From: Acinetobacter brisouioides
GTDB lineage: Bacteria; Pseudomonadota; Gammaproteobacteria; Pseudomonadales; Moraxellaceae
DNA: 64,000 bases
Assembly: GCF_004331075.1 (NCBI RefSeq)
Contig: NZ_SJNX01000003.1
Span: 124,001 to 188,000 of the forward strand
Direction of reading: 5' to 3'
Made by a program: the position numbers and the translations under genes. Below are positions 39,522-48,997 of the stretch, piece after piece. The notes beneath the pieces are model-generated. The model saw only the letters and a list, made by a program, of their open reading frames with translations. It ran no database searches and was not told the origin of the DNA. The first letter of the stretch is position 1, and the number at the start of each line of letters is the position of its first letter.

Positions 39522-42500
39522 ATGTCAAGCTCAGAAAATAATCTCGAAGATGCGCTGATTGAAAAGCTGCTCGAGTTAAAATACACCCATAAAAACATTA
39601 ATGACATAGATTCACTGAATTCAAATTTTCGAAATAAATTCAATGAATTAAATCAAGTACAACTTACTGATAATGAATTTCAACGCCTATTAGAAGAAAA
39701 TATTAGTACCGATGTATTTGCATGTGCACATCGGTTACGTGAACAACATGTTTTTGATCGGGAAGATGGTACTCCTTTATATTACACATTAGTCAATACC
39801 AAAGACTGGTGTAAAAATGACTTTGAGGTCATTCGACAATTTCGTCTAAATACAAAAAACAGCCACCATCGTTACGATGTAATTATTCTAATTAATGGTT
39901 TACCTTTGGTTCAGATCGAGCTAAAAACTCTCGATATTTCCCCACGCCGAGCTATGCAACAAATCATTGATTATAAAAATGATATTGGCAATGGTTACAC
40001 CAATACGCTCTTTGCATTTATGCAGTTATTTATCGTTACAAATCAAAGAGAAACCATGTATTTCAGTAACAACCAGCCTCAACATTTTAACTTTAATGCT
40101 GATGAGCAGTTTTTACCTATCTACCATTGGGCTGATGATGATAATAAAAAAGTAAATAATTTACATAAGTTTGCTGATAAATTTTTAAATAAATGCAAAC
40201 TAGGTAAGATGATCAGTCGCTACATGGTTCTCGTTGCAACAGAACAGAAAATACTGATTATGAGACCGTATCAGATTTATGCAGTCGAAGCGATTATTGA
40301 AAGTATTAAGCAGAACCGTGGGAATGGCTATATCTGGCATACCACAGGTAGTGGAAAAACGCTAACTTCTTTTAAAGCATCTACCCTACTTAAAGATAAT
40401 CCTGATATTGAAAAATGCCTATTTGTGGTTGACCGTAAAGATTTAGATCGTCAAACCCGTGAAGAATTCAATAAATTCCAAGATGGTTGTGTTGAGGAAA
40501 ATACCAATACAGTATCTTTAGTACGTCGATTACTCTCTACAAACCATAGTAATAAAGTCATTGTTACTACGATTCAGAAACTAGCATTAGCTTTAAGTGA
40601 CTCACCAGCAAGTGACAAATCGAAAACAAATAAAAATACACGTTCAAAATATCCGAGCTTCAAGGAACAACTTAAGCCTCTGCAAGATAAACGTATTGCA
40701 ATTATTTTTGATGAATGCCATCGATCACAGTTCGGTGAAAACCATCAAGCTATTAAAAACTTTTTCCCGAACTCCCAACTTTTTGGTTTTACTGGAACGC
40801 CTATTTTTAAAGATAATGCGACTGTACAACGTATAGATGGGCAAGAAGCAAGTTATGCTGAAACAAAAGACATTTTTCAGCAAAGATTACACGCCTATAC
40901 CATTACACATGCCATTGAAGATCAAAATGTCTTAAAGTTTAATATTGAATATTTCCGAGCAACTCAGGTCGATCAAGATAAACCTATTACAGCTCGTGTA
41001 GGTGATCCAACGACACAAGCAAAAATTGTTGATGCAATTTTAAATAAACATCATCATGCAACTCATGAGCGTAAATTTAATGCAATTTTCGCTACAAGTT
41101 CAATTAATGATGCGATTAGTTACTATCATTTATTTAAAGCAAAGCAAGCTGAGTTATTAGAAAGTAATTCAGACTATCCAATACTCAGTATTGCATGTGT
41201 ATTTTCTCCGCCTGCTGACGGTGATGCCGATGTCAAACAACTATCGGAAGACCTACCAAATGAGCAAGCAGATAACAAAGAAAAACCCAATGAGAAAAAA
41301 CAGGCTTTAACAGCCATCATCAGTGACTACAACACGCAGTTTGGCACAAATCATAGTTTGGCTCAGTTTGATAACTATTATCAGGATGTTCAACAACGTA
41401 TCAAAGATCAAAAGTATCCAAACAGTAATGCTATGCCTCAATCAAAAAAAATCGACATTACGATTGTGGTCGATATGCTTTTAACTGGATTCGATTCAAA
41501 ATATTTGAATACCCTATATGTTGATAAAAATCTTAAATATCATGGTTTAATTCAGGCTTTTTCACGTACTAATCGAGTCTTAAATGATTCAAAACCGTAT
41601 GGAACTATAATTGATTTTCGTGGCTTAGAATCCGCAGTGAATGAGGCGGTGAAATTATTTTCAGATCTCAATGAAGATGATGATGCTAAAGAAATATGGT
41701 TGGTTGAGTCTGCATCACAAGTTATTGCAAAATTAGCTGTAGCAAAACAACATTTAGATAATTTTATGCAATCTAAAGGTTTAGCTCCTCTACCTGAAGA
41801 AGTTATTAATCTTCAAGGTGATACAGCAAAAGCTGAGTTTATCAATAAATTTAAAGAAATACAGAGACTGCAAACTCAATTAAGCCAATATACAGATTTA
41901 AGTGAGCAACAAGCAGAATCTATTCAAGCGATTATGCCTAAGGATGAGTTACGTAGTTTCCAATCAGTTTATTTGGAAACTGCCAAGCATTTTAAAGCAC
42001 AGCAAGAAAAGCCCGATAATCAACAAAATGATGAAATCCAACAAGTTGATTTTGAGTTTGTCTTATTTAACTCTGCAATGATTGATTATGACTACATTAT
42101 GAAACTGATCAGTGATTACAGTCATGCAACCCCTGAACAGCAGAACATGACACGTGAAGAACTGATTAATCTTATTCGAAGTGATGCCAAATTTGTTGAT
42201 GATGCAGATGACATTGCCGACTATGTTTATAGTTTAAAAATGGGGAAAGGTTTAAACGAAGCTGACATCAAACAGGGTTATGAAAAGTTTAAACTTGAAA
42301 AAATTGATCATGAAATTGATGAAATCGCTGAAAAATATGGTTTAGAAATTGAGGCATTAAAATTGTTTGTAGATGCTACACTTGCACGCATGATTTTAGA
42401 TAATGATTTGTTGCATGAGCTACTTTCTCCACTAGAATTAGGCTGGAAAGAGCGTAGTAAGACTCGTAAAGCCTTAATTCAAGATTTAACAGAACCGATG

Positions 42501-42554
42501 CAAAAACGTGCCAATGGGCGTGAAATATCTGGATGGGACGCACATGTCAAATAA
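39522..42554 (+). CDS. hsdR: Type I restriction enzyme R subunit
   Basis: 1010-residue motor and nuclease subunit. The PD-(D/E)xK nuclease is near the N-terminus (D119, E133-L-K135). Superfamily 2 translocase motifs follow: HTTGSGKT (273-280), FVVDRKDLDRQ, DECHRSQFG (397 onwards), FTGTPIF, and motif VI-type QAFSRTNRV. The C-terminal helical part binds the core enzyme. Sequence is complete. Start ATG 39522 is preceded by GATGGAATGAT. First gene of a tight operon hsdR-hsdS-prrC-hsdM, an unusual order because M is last. Confidence 0.95.
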   Translation: MSSSENNLEDALIEKLLELKYTHKNINDIDSLNSNFRNKFNELNQVQLTDNEFQRLLEENISTDVFACAHRLREQHVFDREDGTPLYYTLVNTKDWCKNDFEVIRQFRLNTKNSHHRYDVIILINGLPLVQIELKTLDISPRRAMQQIIDYKNDIGNGYTNTLFAFMQLFIVTNQRETMYFSNNQPQHFNFNADEQFLPIYHWADDDNKKVNNLHKFADKFLNKCKLGKMISRYMVLVATEQKILIMRPYQIYAVEAIIESIKQNRGNGYIWHTTGSGKTLTSFKASTLLKDNPDIEKCLFVVDRKDLDRQTREEFNKFQDGCVEENTNTVSLVRRLLSTNHSNKVIVTTIQKLALALSDSPASDKSKTNKNTRSKYPSFKEQLKPLQDKRIAIIFDECHRSQFGENHQAIKNFFPNSQLFGFTGTPIFKDNATVQRIDGQEASYAETKDIFQQRLHAYTITHAIEDQNVLKFNIEYFRATQVDQDKPITARVGDPTTQAKIVDAILNKHHHATHERKFNAIFATSSINDAISYYHLFKAKQAELLESNSDYPILSIACVFSPPADGDADVKQLSEDLPNEQADNKEKPNEKKQALTAIISDYNTQFGTNHSLAQFDNYYQDVQQRIKDQKYPNSNAMPQSKKIDITIVVDMLLTGFDSKYLNTLYVDKNLKYHGLIQAFSRTNRVLNDSKPYGTIIDFRGLESAVNEAVKLFSDLNEDDDAKEIWLVESASQVIAKLAVAKQHLDNFMQSKGLAPLPEEVINLQGDTAKAEFINKFKEIQRLQTQLSQYTDLSEQQAESIQAIMPKDELRSFQSVYLETAKHFKAQQEKPDNQQNDEIQQVDFEFVLFNSAMIDYDYIMKLISDYSHATPEQQNMTREELINLIRSDAKFVDDADDIADYVYSLKMGKGLNEADIKQGYEKFKLEKIDHEIDEIAEKYGLEIEALKLFVDATLARMILDNDLLHELLSPLELGWKERSKTRKALIQDLTEPMQKRANGREISGWDAHVK

Positions 42555-43878
42555 TCAAATAATTGAAAGTGATGAAGTAAAAAATGTGCCGAAATTACGT
42601 TTTACTGAATTTGACAATGATGAAGAATGGGAAATAAAACCATTTAACTCGTTGTATGAGTTTAAAACTACCAACACTTTTTCAAGAGATTTTTTAAACT
42701 ATGAAACAGGTAGTGTCAAAAATATACACTATGGGGATATTCATACTAAATTTTCAACGTTATTCAATTTAGAAAAAGAGAACGTCCCTTTTGTTAATCA
42801 AAGTGTCAATTTAAAAAGAATTTCTGATGAGAATTACTGTAAAGAAGGAGACCTAGTTTTTGCAGATGCCTCGGAAGATTTAAAAGATGTTGGAAAACAT
42901 ATTGAAATCATTAATCTGAACAATGAAAAAGTTTTATCTGGTACTCATACCTTATTAGCTCGAAAAATTAAGCACGAGATAATTACTGGTTTTGCAGGTT
43001 TTTTATTTAACTCCACAAGCATTCGAGAACAAATTCAAAAAGAAGCTCAAGGAACTAAAGTATTGGGTATTTCTGGCACTAGATTAGCAAATATCCAAAT
43101 TTACTTTCCCAAATCAAAAGCCGAACAACAGAAAATCGCAGCCTGCTTATCATCACTAGATGAATTGATACAAAATGAATCAAGTAAACTTGAAGCCTAT
43201 AAGCAACATAAAAATGGCTTATTACAACAACTCTTTCCAAAAAATGGAGAGAGTTTACCAACATTAAGATTTAATGAGTTTAATAAGGATTGGGAAAGCA
43301 TAGAGCTATCAAAAATAGCCCAGCCTGTTAAGAAAAAAAATACTGACCAAGATAAAATATTGATCTTATCACTATCTAATCAATATGGTTTAGTTTCACA
43401 AGTAGATTATTTCCAGAAAAAAATAGCTGGAGATAATACGGATAAATATATTGTTTTACAAAAAAATGATTTTGTATATAACGATAGAATTACTAAGAGT
43501 TCAACCTACGGGACTATTAAACGACTTTCTCTTTATAATGAAGGAATTGTCTCGCCTATCTATAAATGTTTCCGCTTTGAGAAAAACCAAAATCCTATTT
43601 TTTGGGAATACTTTTTCGAATCTAAAAGTCATGAGAATGAAATTAGACAAATTATAAATGAAGGCGCTAGAGCTGGTCGTTATAACATTTCGACTGATAG
43701 TTTCTTATCTATCAATGTAATGCTTCCATCACACTTAGAACAAGAAAAAATTGCTTCATGTTTAACACATTTAGATGAAGTGATTTCCAATCAAAATAAT
43801 TATATTGAGTACCTTAAAGAACACAAAAAAGGCTTAATGCAACAGCTATTTCCTGTGCTTGAGGACGTTTCTGCATGA
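42544..43878 (+). CDS. hsdS: Type I restriction enzyme specificity subunit
   Basis: About 444 residues with two target-recognition domains separated by conserved repeats: KIAACLSSLDELIQNESSKL followed by LLQQLFP in the middle, and KIASCLTHLDEVISNQNNYI followed by LMQQLFP at the C-terminus. The near-identical pattern shows the two half-subunit organisation; each TRD reads half of a bipartite site. It overlaps hsdR by 11 nt and ends in an ATGA overlap with prrC. Recognition sequence cannot be predicted. Confidence 0.93.
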   Translation: MSNNQIIESDEVKNVPKLRFTEFDNDEEWEIKPFNSLYEFKTTNTFSRDFLNYETGSVKNIHYGDIHTKFSTLFNLEKENVPFVNQSVNLKRISDENYCKEGDLVFADASEDLKDVGKHIEIINLNNEKVLSGTHTLLARKIKHEIITGFAGFLFNSTSIREQIQKEAQGTKVLGISGTRLANIQIYFPKSKAEQQKIAACLSSLDELIQNESSKLEAYKQHKNGLLQQLFPKNGESLPTLRFNEFNKDWESIELSKIAQPVKKKNTDQDKILILSLSNQYGLVSQVDYFQKKIAGDNTDKYIVLQKNDFVYNDRITKSSTYGTIKRLSLYNEGIVSPIYKCFRFEKNQNPIFWEYFFESKSHENEIRQIINEGARAGRYNISTDSFLSINVMLPSHLEQEKIASCLTHLDEVISNQNNYIEYLKEHKKGLMQQLFPVLEDVSA

Positions 43879-45077
43879 GTTCGACTAGAAATATTAGAAA
43901 ATTTACAACATTAAGCAGATTAGTTACCTGTTTAAGAGATGACTTAAATGGTGGGGCAAATAACTTTTTACTCATTTATGCCTATAACGGTACGGGTAAA
44001 ACTCGCTTATCCATGGAGTTTAAACAAAAAGGTAAAACTCAACGTCGAGGAGATAATACAACCACAAGTCGTGACACTCTGTATTTTAATGCTTTTACTG
44101 AAGATTTATTCCGCTGGGATAATGATTTGGCTAGCGATACAAGTCGTAAATTACATCTAAACAGCGATTCAAGATTTTTTTCAGGTTTTCAAGAGCTTGC
44201 ATTAGAAGAAAAAATTTATACACATTTGGAAAAATATGCAGATTTTGACTTTCGTATAGATTATCAAAATTGGGCAGTATCATTTTCCAGAGTTGAAACA
44301 GTCAGACTTAGAGGACAAACAGAACCGACAACTCGAACAATCGATGACATTAAAGTCTCTCGAGGTGAAGAAAATTTATTTATTTGGTGCACATTCTTAG
44401 CAATCTGTGAACTAGCCATTGATCAACAGGAAGCATATAACTGGGTAAAATATATTTATATTGATGATCCTATTTCCTCACTCGATGAAAACAATGTAAT
44501 TGCTTTAGCGAGTGACCTCGCAAAAATACTCCGTACTTGTGAAGACAAAATTAAAGTCGTGATTTCAACACATCATGGTTTATTTTTTAACATCATGAAT
44601 AATGAACTTAAAAAACATGATCATAAATGCTATTTTTTATATAAAAACAAACATACCAACGAGTATCAATTACAGAGTACAGGCGATACACCATTTTTTT
44701 ATCATGTCGCAATGCTCAAAGAGTTAAAAGATGCTTCAGATGCAAATCCTTGCAGACTCTATACATACCATTTCAATATTTTGCGTAGCATTATGGAAAA
44801 AACAGCTTCTTTCTTTGGCTTTGAAGATTTCTCAAGCTGCGTTAATGGTATTGAAAACGAAGCTCTTTTTTCTCGCGCACTAAATTTACTCAGCCATGGT
44901 AAGTATTCAGCGTATGAACCTCAAGTAATGGGTTTAGATAACCAACAGTTATTTAAAAATATTTTAGATGCGTTTTTACAACGCTATCCATTTCAGTTAC
45001 CAAATATTGGTGAAGTTATTCAACCAACTACTTCTACATCTCCTCAAACAGATATACCACAGGAAATTCAAACATGA
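43875..45077 (+). CDS. prrC: PrrC-family anticodon nuclease
   Basis: 400 residues. The N-terminal ABC-type ATPase has Walker A NGTGKT (38-43) in LLIYAYNGTGKTRLSMEFKQ. NAFTEDLFRWDNDL (72-85), the signature-like VSRGEENLFIW (161-171), the Walker B-type YIYIDDPISSLDENN (193-207) and the switch His in STHHGLFFN match E. coli PrrC as I recall it. In the nuclease domain, R304, E308 (ILRSIMEKTASF) and H341 (LLSHGKYS) occupy the places of the PrrC triad, and GD...YH recalls the tRNA-binding PrrC box. PrrC cleaves tRNA-Lys at the anticodon when the type I enzyme is inhibited by a phage. ATGA overlaps join it to hsdS and hsdM. Confidence 0.9.
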   Translation: MSSTRNIRKFTTLSRLVTCLRDDLNGGANNFLLIYAYNGTGKTRLSMEFKQKGKTQRRGDNTTTSRDTLYFNAFTEDLFRWDNDLASDTSRKLHLNSDSRFFSGFQELALEEKIYTHLEKYADFDFRIDYQNWAVSFSRVETVRLRGQTEPTTRTIDDIKVSRGEENLFIWCTFLAICELAIDQQEAYNWVKYIYIDDPISSLDENNVIALASDLAKILRTCEDKIKVVISTHHGLFFNIMNNELKKHDHKCYFLYKNKHTNEYQLQSTGDTPFFYHVAMLKELKDASDANPCRLYTYHFNILRSIMEKTASFFGFEDFSSCVNGIENEALFSRALNLLSHGKYSAYEPQVMGLDNQQLFKNILDAFLQRYPFQLPNIGEVIQPTTSTSPQTDIPQEIQT

Positions 45078-46702
45078 CCGAACAGGAACAGCAAAAACTT
45101 GGCGCCTTGCTTTGGGATATTGCGAACCAACTTCGTGGTTCAATGAATGCCGATGATTTTCGGGATTACATGTTATCTTTTCTATTTTTACGCTATTTGT
45201 CATCAAATTATGAAGAATCCGTAGCAAAAGAACTTGGTTCAGATTATCCAAAACCAATCAAGAATGATAATGGAACAATTAAGCAAACTGCTTTAAGCAT
45301 TTGGTACGTGGACAATCCTAATGATATCGACGACTTTGAAAATGCGATGAGAAGTCTAATCCATTATGTGATTAAACCTGAATTTCTCTGGAGCAATATT
45401 GCTGAACTTGCTCGTACACAACATAACGATTTACTTAAAACACTAAACTCTGGTTTTAAATATATTGAGGAACAATCTTTCGCCCGTAATTTTAATGGTT
45501 TGTTTTCTGAAATTAACCTCAATTCAGAAAAACTGGGCAAAGAATATAAAAATCGTAATGACAAGCTCTGCTCAATTATTAGTAGTATTGAAGAAAAACT
45601 CATAGGTTTTTCAACCAATAATGATACTTTGGGTGACGCTTATGAATATCTCATTGCACAATTTGCTTCAGGTTCAGGCAAAAAAGCTGGTGAGTTTTAT
45701 ACACCACAGCCGATATCAACGATCTTATCTCGTATAGTGACACTAGATAGCCAAGACCCAAGCACAGGTTATAAGAAAACATTAGAACGAATTATGGACT
45801 TTGCATGTGGTTCAGGTTCATTATTGCTCAATGTACGCCAGCAAGCAAAAGAGCATGGCGGTAAGATTGGTAAAATTTACGGTCAAGAAAAAAATATCAC
45901 AACCTACAACTTAGCGCGCATGAACATGTTGTTGCATGGTGTAAAGGATACTGAATTTGAAATTTTTCATGGTGATACTTTAACCAATGAATGGGACATA
46001 TTAAGCGAACTAAACCCATCTAAAAAAATTACTTTTAACGCAATTGTGGCAAATCCCCCATTCAGCTTAAAGTGGAATACAACTGAAGCTCTTGCAAAAG
46101 ACTTTCGCTTTAAAGATTATGGCTTAGCTCCAAAATCTGCTGCTGATTTTGCATTTTTGCTTCATGGGTTTCACTTTTTGGCAGAAGATGGTGTAATGGC
46201 AATTATTTTGCCGCATGGTGTGTTATTCCGTGGCGGTGCCGAAAAGCAAATTCGACAAAAATTGCTCGATGATGGGCATATTGATACTGTAATTGGGCTA
46301 CCAGCCAATCTATTTTTTTCTACTGGTATTCCTGTATGTATCCTAGTTTTAAAGCGTTGTAAAAAATTTGATGATGTTTTATTCATCAATGCTGCTGATT
46401 ACTTCGAACCAAGCAAAAAACAAAATCGCCTGCGTGATGAAGATATTCAGAAAATTGTCGATACTTATCAATATCGTAAAGAAGAAGAGCGTTACGCTAG
46501 ACGTGTGAGCTTAGATGAAATTAGGAATAAGAATGATTACAATCTAAACATTTCTAGATATATCAGTACTTCAGAACCAGAAGAGCAAATTGATCTACAG
46601 ATGACAAATCAAGAATTACTGTTACTTGCTAAGCAAATCAAACAGTCTAAAGATGAGCATAATACATTTTTAAGAGAACTTGGATTACCTGAACTTCCTT
46701 AA
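45074..46702 (+). CDS. hsdM: Type I modification methylase subunit
   Basis: 542-residue N6-adenine methyltransferase. The helical N-terminal domain (LGALLWDIANQLRGSMNADDFRDYMLSFLFLRYL) precedes GEFYTPQPIS, motif I DFACGSG (242-248) and catalytic NPPF (327-330). Complete. It starts in an ATGA overlap with prrC and is the last gene of the operon; a stem structure follows at 46728. Confidence 0.96.
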   Translation: MTEQEQQKLGALLWDIANQLRGSMNADDFRDYMLSFLFLRYLSSNYEESVAKELGSDYPKPIKNDNGTIKQTALSIWYVDNPNDIDDFENAMRSLIHYVIKPEFLWSNIAELARTQHNDLLKTLNSGFKYIEEQSFARNFNGLFSEINLNSEKLGKEYKNRNDKLCSIISSIEEKLIGFSTNNDTLGDAYEYLIAQFASGSGKKAGEFYTPQPISTILSRIVTLDSQDPSTGYKKTLERIMDFACGSGSLLLNVRQQAKEHGGKIGKIYGQEKNITTYNLARMNMLLHGVKDTEFEIFHGDTLTNEWDILSELNPSKKITFNAIVANPPFSLKWNTTEALAKDFRFKDYGLAPKSAADFAFLLHGFHFLAEDGVMAIILPHGVLFRGGAEKQIRQKLLDDGHIDTVIGLPANLFFSTGIPVCILVLKRCKKFDDVLFINAADYFEPSKKQNRLRDEDIQKIVDTYQYRKEEERYARRVSLDEIRNKNDYNLNISRYISTSEPEEQIDLQMTNQELLLLAKQIKQSKDEHNTFLRELGLPELP

Positions 46703-46727
46703 ATCTACTTTCTTTGGTGACTTAATA

Positions 46728-46762
46728 TATGGCGTCTACTAAAAAGTGATTTAGACGCCATA
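46728..46762. terminator. Hairpin after hsdM
   Basis: A perfect 11-bp stem (TATGGCGTCTA/TAGACGCCATA) with a 13-nt loop, between the convergent hsdM and gp3-like genes. No clear T run follows, so factor-independent termination is uncertain. Confidence 0.5.
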
Positions 46763-46777
46763 CTTGATATTATCCAT

Positions 46778-47686
46778 TCAAATCACAGGACAAACAGACT
46801 TCTGTATATGCTGCACAAAATCACCTCCTGAATTAACTTTAGTTTTCAATTCAGATTGCATACACTCAGCTTCAGCTACTTCATCCGTATAAAACTCCTC
46901 TACAACCTGCATCCCATCGTCGCCTTCATCCCGATCAAACACGGCATTGGCATAGCCTTGCCGCGCTACCTGATCTAGCAACTCCTGTTGGAAGCCACAG
47001 GCTTGGGCTTCCTGTTGTAGCTGTTTAGCAGCAATGATGGCTTGCTGTAAGCTGATGCCTTCTCTGAGTGTTAGATCAACATAGTAGATCGGTGTACCAT
47101 AGCTTTGGCTGGTGCTTTTGCCTCGGAGGATCAACTGTAACGGTAAGCAGGACAGCAAACCATTCACCGCAGCATGGTAATAACGCAGCCGTGCGGTTAA
47201 GGTGCGAATGCTGTTAAAGCCTGAGGTTCGCAGCACAAAGCTACCGAGTTCATCCTGCTCATCCAGATTGACGTATAAACGCGCATACGGCTTGCACTGC
47301 CCACCTTGTGCCAGTGGACACAGATCAGGCGATGGACAGGGATGCTGTTCAACCCCATTGCCTGTTCGACGCTGACAAGTTTCACCATCGCCAATACACA
47401 CAGGTCGTCCTGTCTGACGGTCAAACAGGGTGTATTCAGCCCGTAGATTAAGATCAGGGTCATCAAATAGCATTCGTACTGGAATGCTTCGAAGTTTCTG
47501 ATTCGGGACTTTAGCTCTAAGCTGCTCATCTAAAGGATGTTTCACCCAGCCCTCTTTACTGTGAATCTGACTGGTAATGGTAAATTGATCATCTTTTTCA
47601 GGCAGGCGCTTGCCATTCTTTTCGACTACCTTGCCGATGCTGATCCGACCGAGCACTGGTGGGGTAATAATTAAACCTTTGATCAT
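46778..47686 (-). CDS. Gp3/recombination-directionality-factor-like zinc-binding protein
   Basis: 302 residues. LIITPPVLGRISIGKV and DDQFTITSQIHSKEGWVKHP at the start, a Cys cluster (C97, C104, C117, C123, C131) and KPYARLYVNL resemble the family called hydrolase or metal-binding protein, related to the phiC31 gp3-like directionality factors. The Cys cluster looks like a zinc site. An acidic, low-complexity tail follows. It is the last of four minus-strand genes with YqaJ and DUF932 proteins, a set seen together on mobile elements. Exact role unproven. Confidence 0.65.
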   Translation of the reverse strand: MIKGLIITPPVLGRISIGKVVEKNGKRLPEKDDQFTITSQIHSKEGWVKHPLDEQLRAKVPNQKLRSIPVRMLFDDPDLNLRAEYTLFDRQTGRPVCIGDGETCQRRTGNGVEQHPCPSPDLCPLAQGGQCKPYARLYVNLDEQDELGSFVLRTSGFNSIRTLTARLRYYHAAVNGLLSCLPLQLILRGKSTSQSYGTPIYYVDLTLREGISLQQAIIAAKQLQQEAQACGFQQELLDQVARQGYANAVFDRDEGDDGMQVVEEFYTDEVAEAECMQSELKTKVNSGGDFVQHIQKSVCPVI

Positions 47687-47728
47687 ATTGATATCCTCTT
47701 TATTTAAGTGAATGTGAATGCAATAAAA

Positions 47729-47753
47729 AATCCCATGGGATAAGCATGGGATT
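47729..47753 (-). terminator. Terminator-like hairpin upstream of the gp3-like gene
   Basis: Read on the minus strand: AATCCCATG, 7-nt loop, CATGGGATT, then TTTTTATT. It lies 45 nt after the yqaJ stop and 43 nt before the next start codon, leaving little room for a new promoter. Confidence 0.7.
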
Positions 47754-47797
47754 CATTGAGATTGTGGAATATGGGAGTAGTTTGTAAACAGGTCGGT

Positions 47798-48838
47798 TCA
47801 ATCGTGATAAATCTGGAAACGTCGATTTCCCTGCTTGTTCTGCGGAAACTGCTGTAGATATTCAGGATGTTGTTTCAGTAAGGCTTTGCTATCCAGACTG
47901 ATGGAGTCCTTAGAACGCTTCCACGTCACAGAACCACTTTGAAACACTGCGCGTTCCGCATCCTGCATCTTGGCTTGCAGTTGATGCTTGAGTAGATCAA
48001 ATTGCTCCTGATGCTTCTCGATGTGCTGACGGGTTTGAATCAGTTGCTCAAACTGTTGATTAGCCTCAGTATCTTCAGATAAATCCGTGGTACTCAGGGG
48101 TACATGTTCTGGATAAAGTAATTGCAGCGCTTTGGCAGCCGAAGCGCTAGCATCCACGGAAGGTGGAATATCCTGCTCGACACAATCCCAGAATTGACGC
48201 TCGGCTTGAATGATGTGACGAATCACTGATTCACTACGGGTGACTTTAAAAATCTTGGTTTCATGCCCACACAGCAACACACAAACATGTGCTGCCTGTT
48301 TGCCTGTCACCGCCAGTTGATGCTGTACCTGACATAAAACGTAGAGTGGAACCCCATCACGCCACAGTTTTGCCCCATGTTCGCCTGCGGTTTTACATTC
48401 CAGAATCTGTACTTCAGGAGTACCGACCACGGCATAATCCAAATTGGCAAGCATAAAATGCTTATCTGGATCAGGATGCTGCAATACCGCATTCACGCGT
48501 CTGACTTTATGTTGGGTATGCAGGCTATAGTATTCCGCTACCAGTGGCTCTAGCTGTTTGCCCCAGTACAAAGGTGCATGTCCTTGATGTTCATCTTCGA
48601 GGTTTTGTTGAATCCGTCCAGTTTTAATCATCCATAGTTCTAGCATTGACATGTAAGGATTCAGCCCACAGGCGGCAGCACAGTCGCTGCTGCCAATGCC
48701 TTGCCGACGCACTTCTAGCCATTCAGCTTGGCTAAGCTTTTTGGTATCCACAAAGCGTTTGGCAGTAAACAGTTTCGGACGTTGCTTATTTAGGGTGGCT
48801 TGAGTTGATGCAGATGGATTTAAAATTGCTGTATTCAT
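47798..48838 (-). CDS. YqaJ-family viral recombinase (lambda exonuclease-like)
   Basis: 346 residues. The YqaJ nuclease domain is clear: WLEVRRQGIGSSDCAAACGLNPYMS (GSSD 49-52), WGKQLEPLVAEYY, LANLDYAVVG with D134, and ECK (147-149) in VQILECKTAGEHG. These are the metal-binding residues of a PD-(D/E)xK exonuclease that makes single-strand ends for annealing recombination. A C-terminal Gln-rich coiled-coil (about 240-310) follows. ATG 48838 follows AGGAAATTCTT. No annealing protein is visible, unless the DUF932 protein plays that role. Confidence 0.85.
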   Translation of the reverse strand: MNTAILNPSASTQATLNKQRPKLFTAKRFVDTKKLSQAEWLEVRRQGIGSSDCAAACGLNPYMSMLELWMIKTGRIQQNLEDEHQGHAPLYWGKQLEPLVAEYYSLHTQHKVRRVNAVLQHPDPDKHFMLANLDYAVVGTPEVQILECKTAGEHGAKLWRDGVPLYVLCQVQHQLAVTGKQAAHVCVLLCGHETKIFKVTRSESVIRHIIQAERQFWDCVEQDIPPSVDASASAAKALQLLYPEHVPLSTTDLSEDTEANQQFEQLIQTRQHIEKHQEQFDLLKHQLQAKMQDAERAVFQSGSVTWKRSKDSISLDSKALLKQHPEYLQQFPQNKQGNRRFQIYHD

Positions 48839-48876
48839 AAGAATTTCCTGTCATTGTTAAATTTTGGGCATAAAAA

Positions 48877-48901
48877 AAGCCGTGTCCGAAGACACAGCTT
48901 T
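48877..48901 (-). terminator. Terminator-like hairpin upstream of yqaJ
   Basis: On the minus strand an 11-bp stem (AAAGCTGTGTC/GACACGGCTTT, one G-T pair) closes a canonical C(TTCG)G tetraloop and is followed by TTTTTTTAT, 39 nt before the yqaJ ATG. The tetraloop polarity shows that the minus strand is the RNA strand. Confidence 0.8.
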
Positions 48902-48997
48902 GAATGCAATTTCATGTATAAAAGAGGTTAAAGATCAGGGTTAAAGTACTTGTACGCTAACTTGAGCGGTCACTTGTACGGTGGGCAGCGATCAAGC

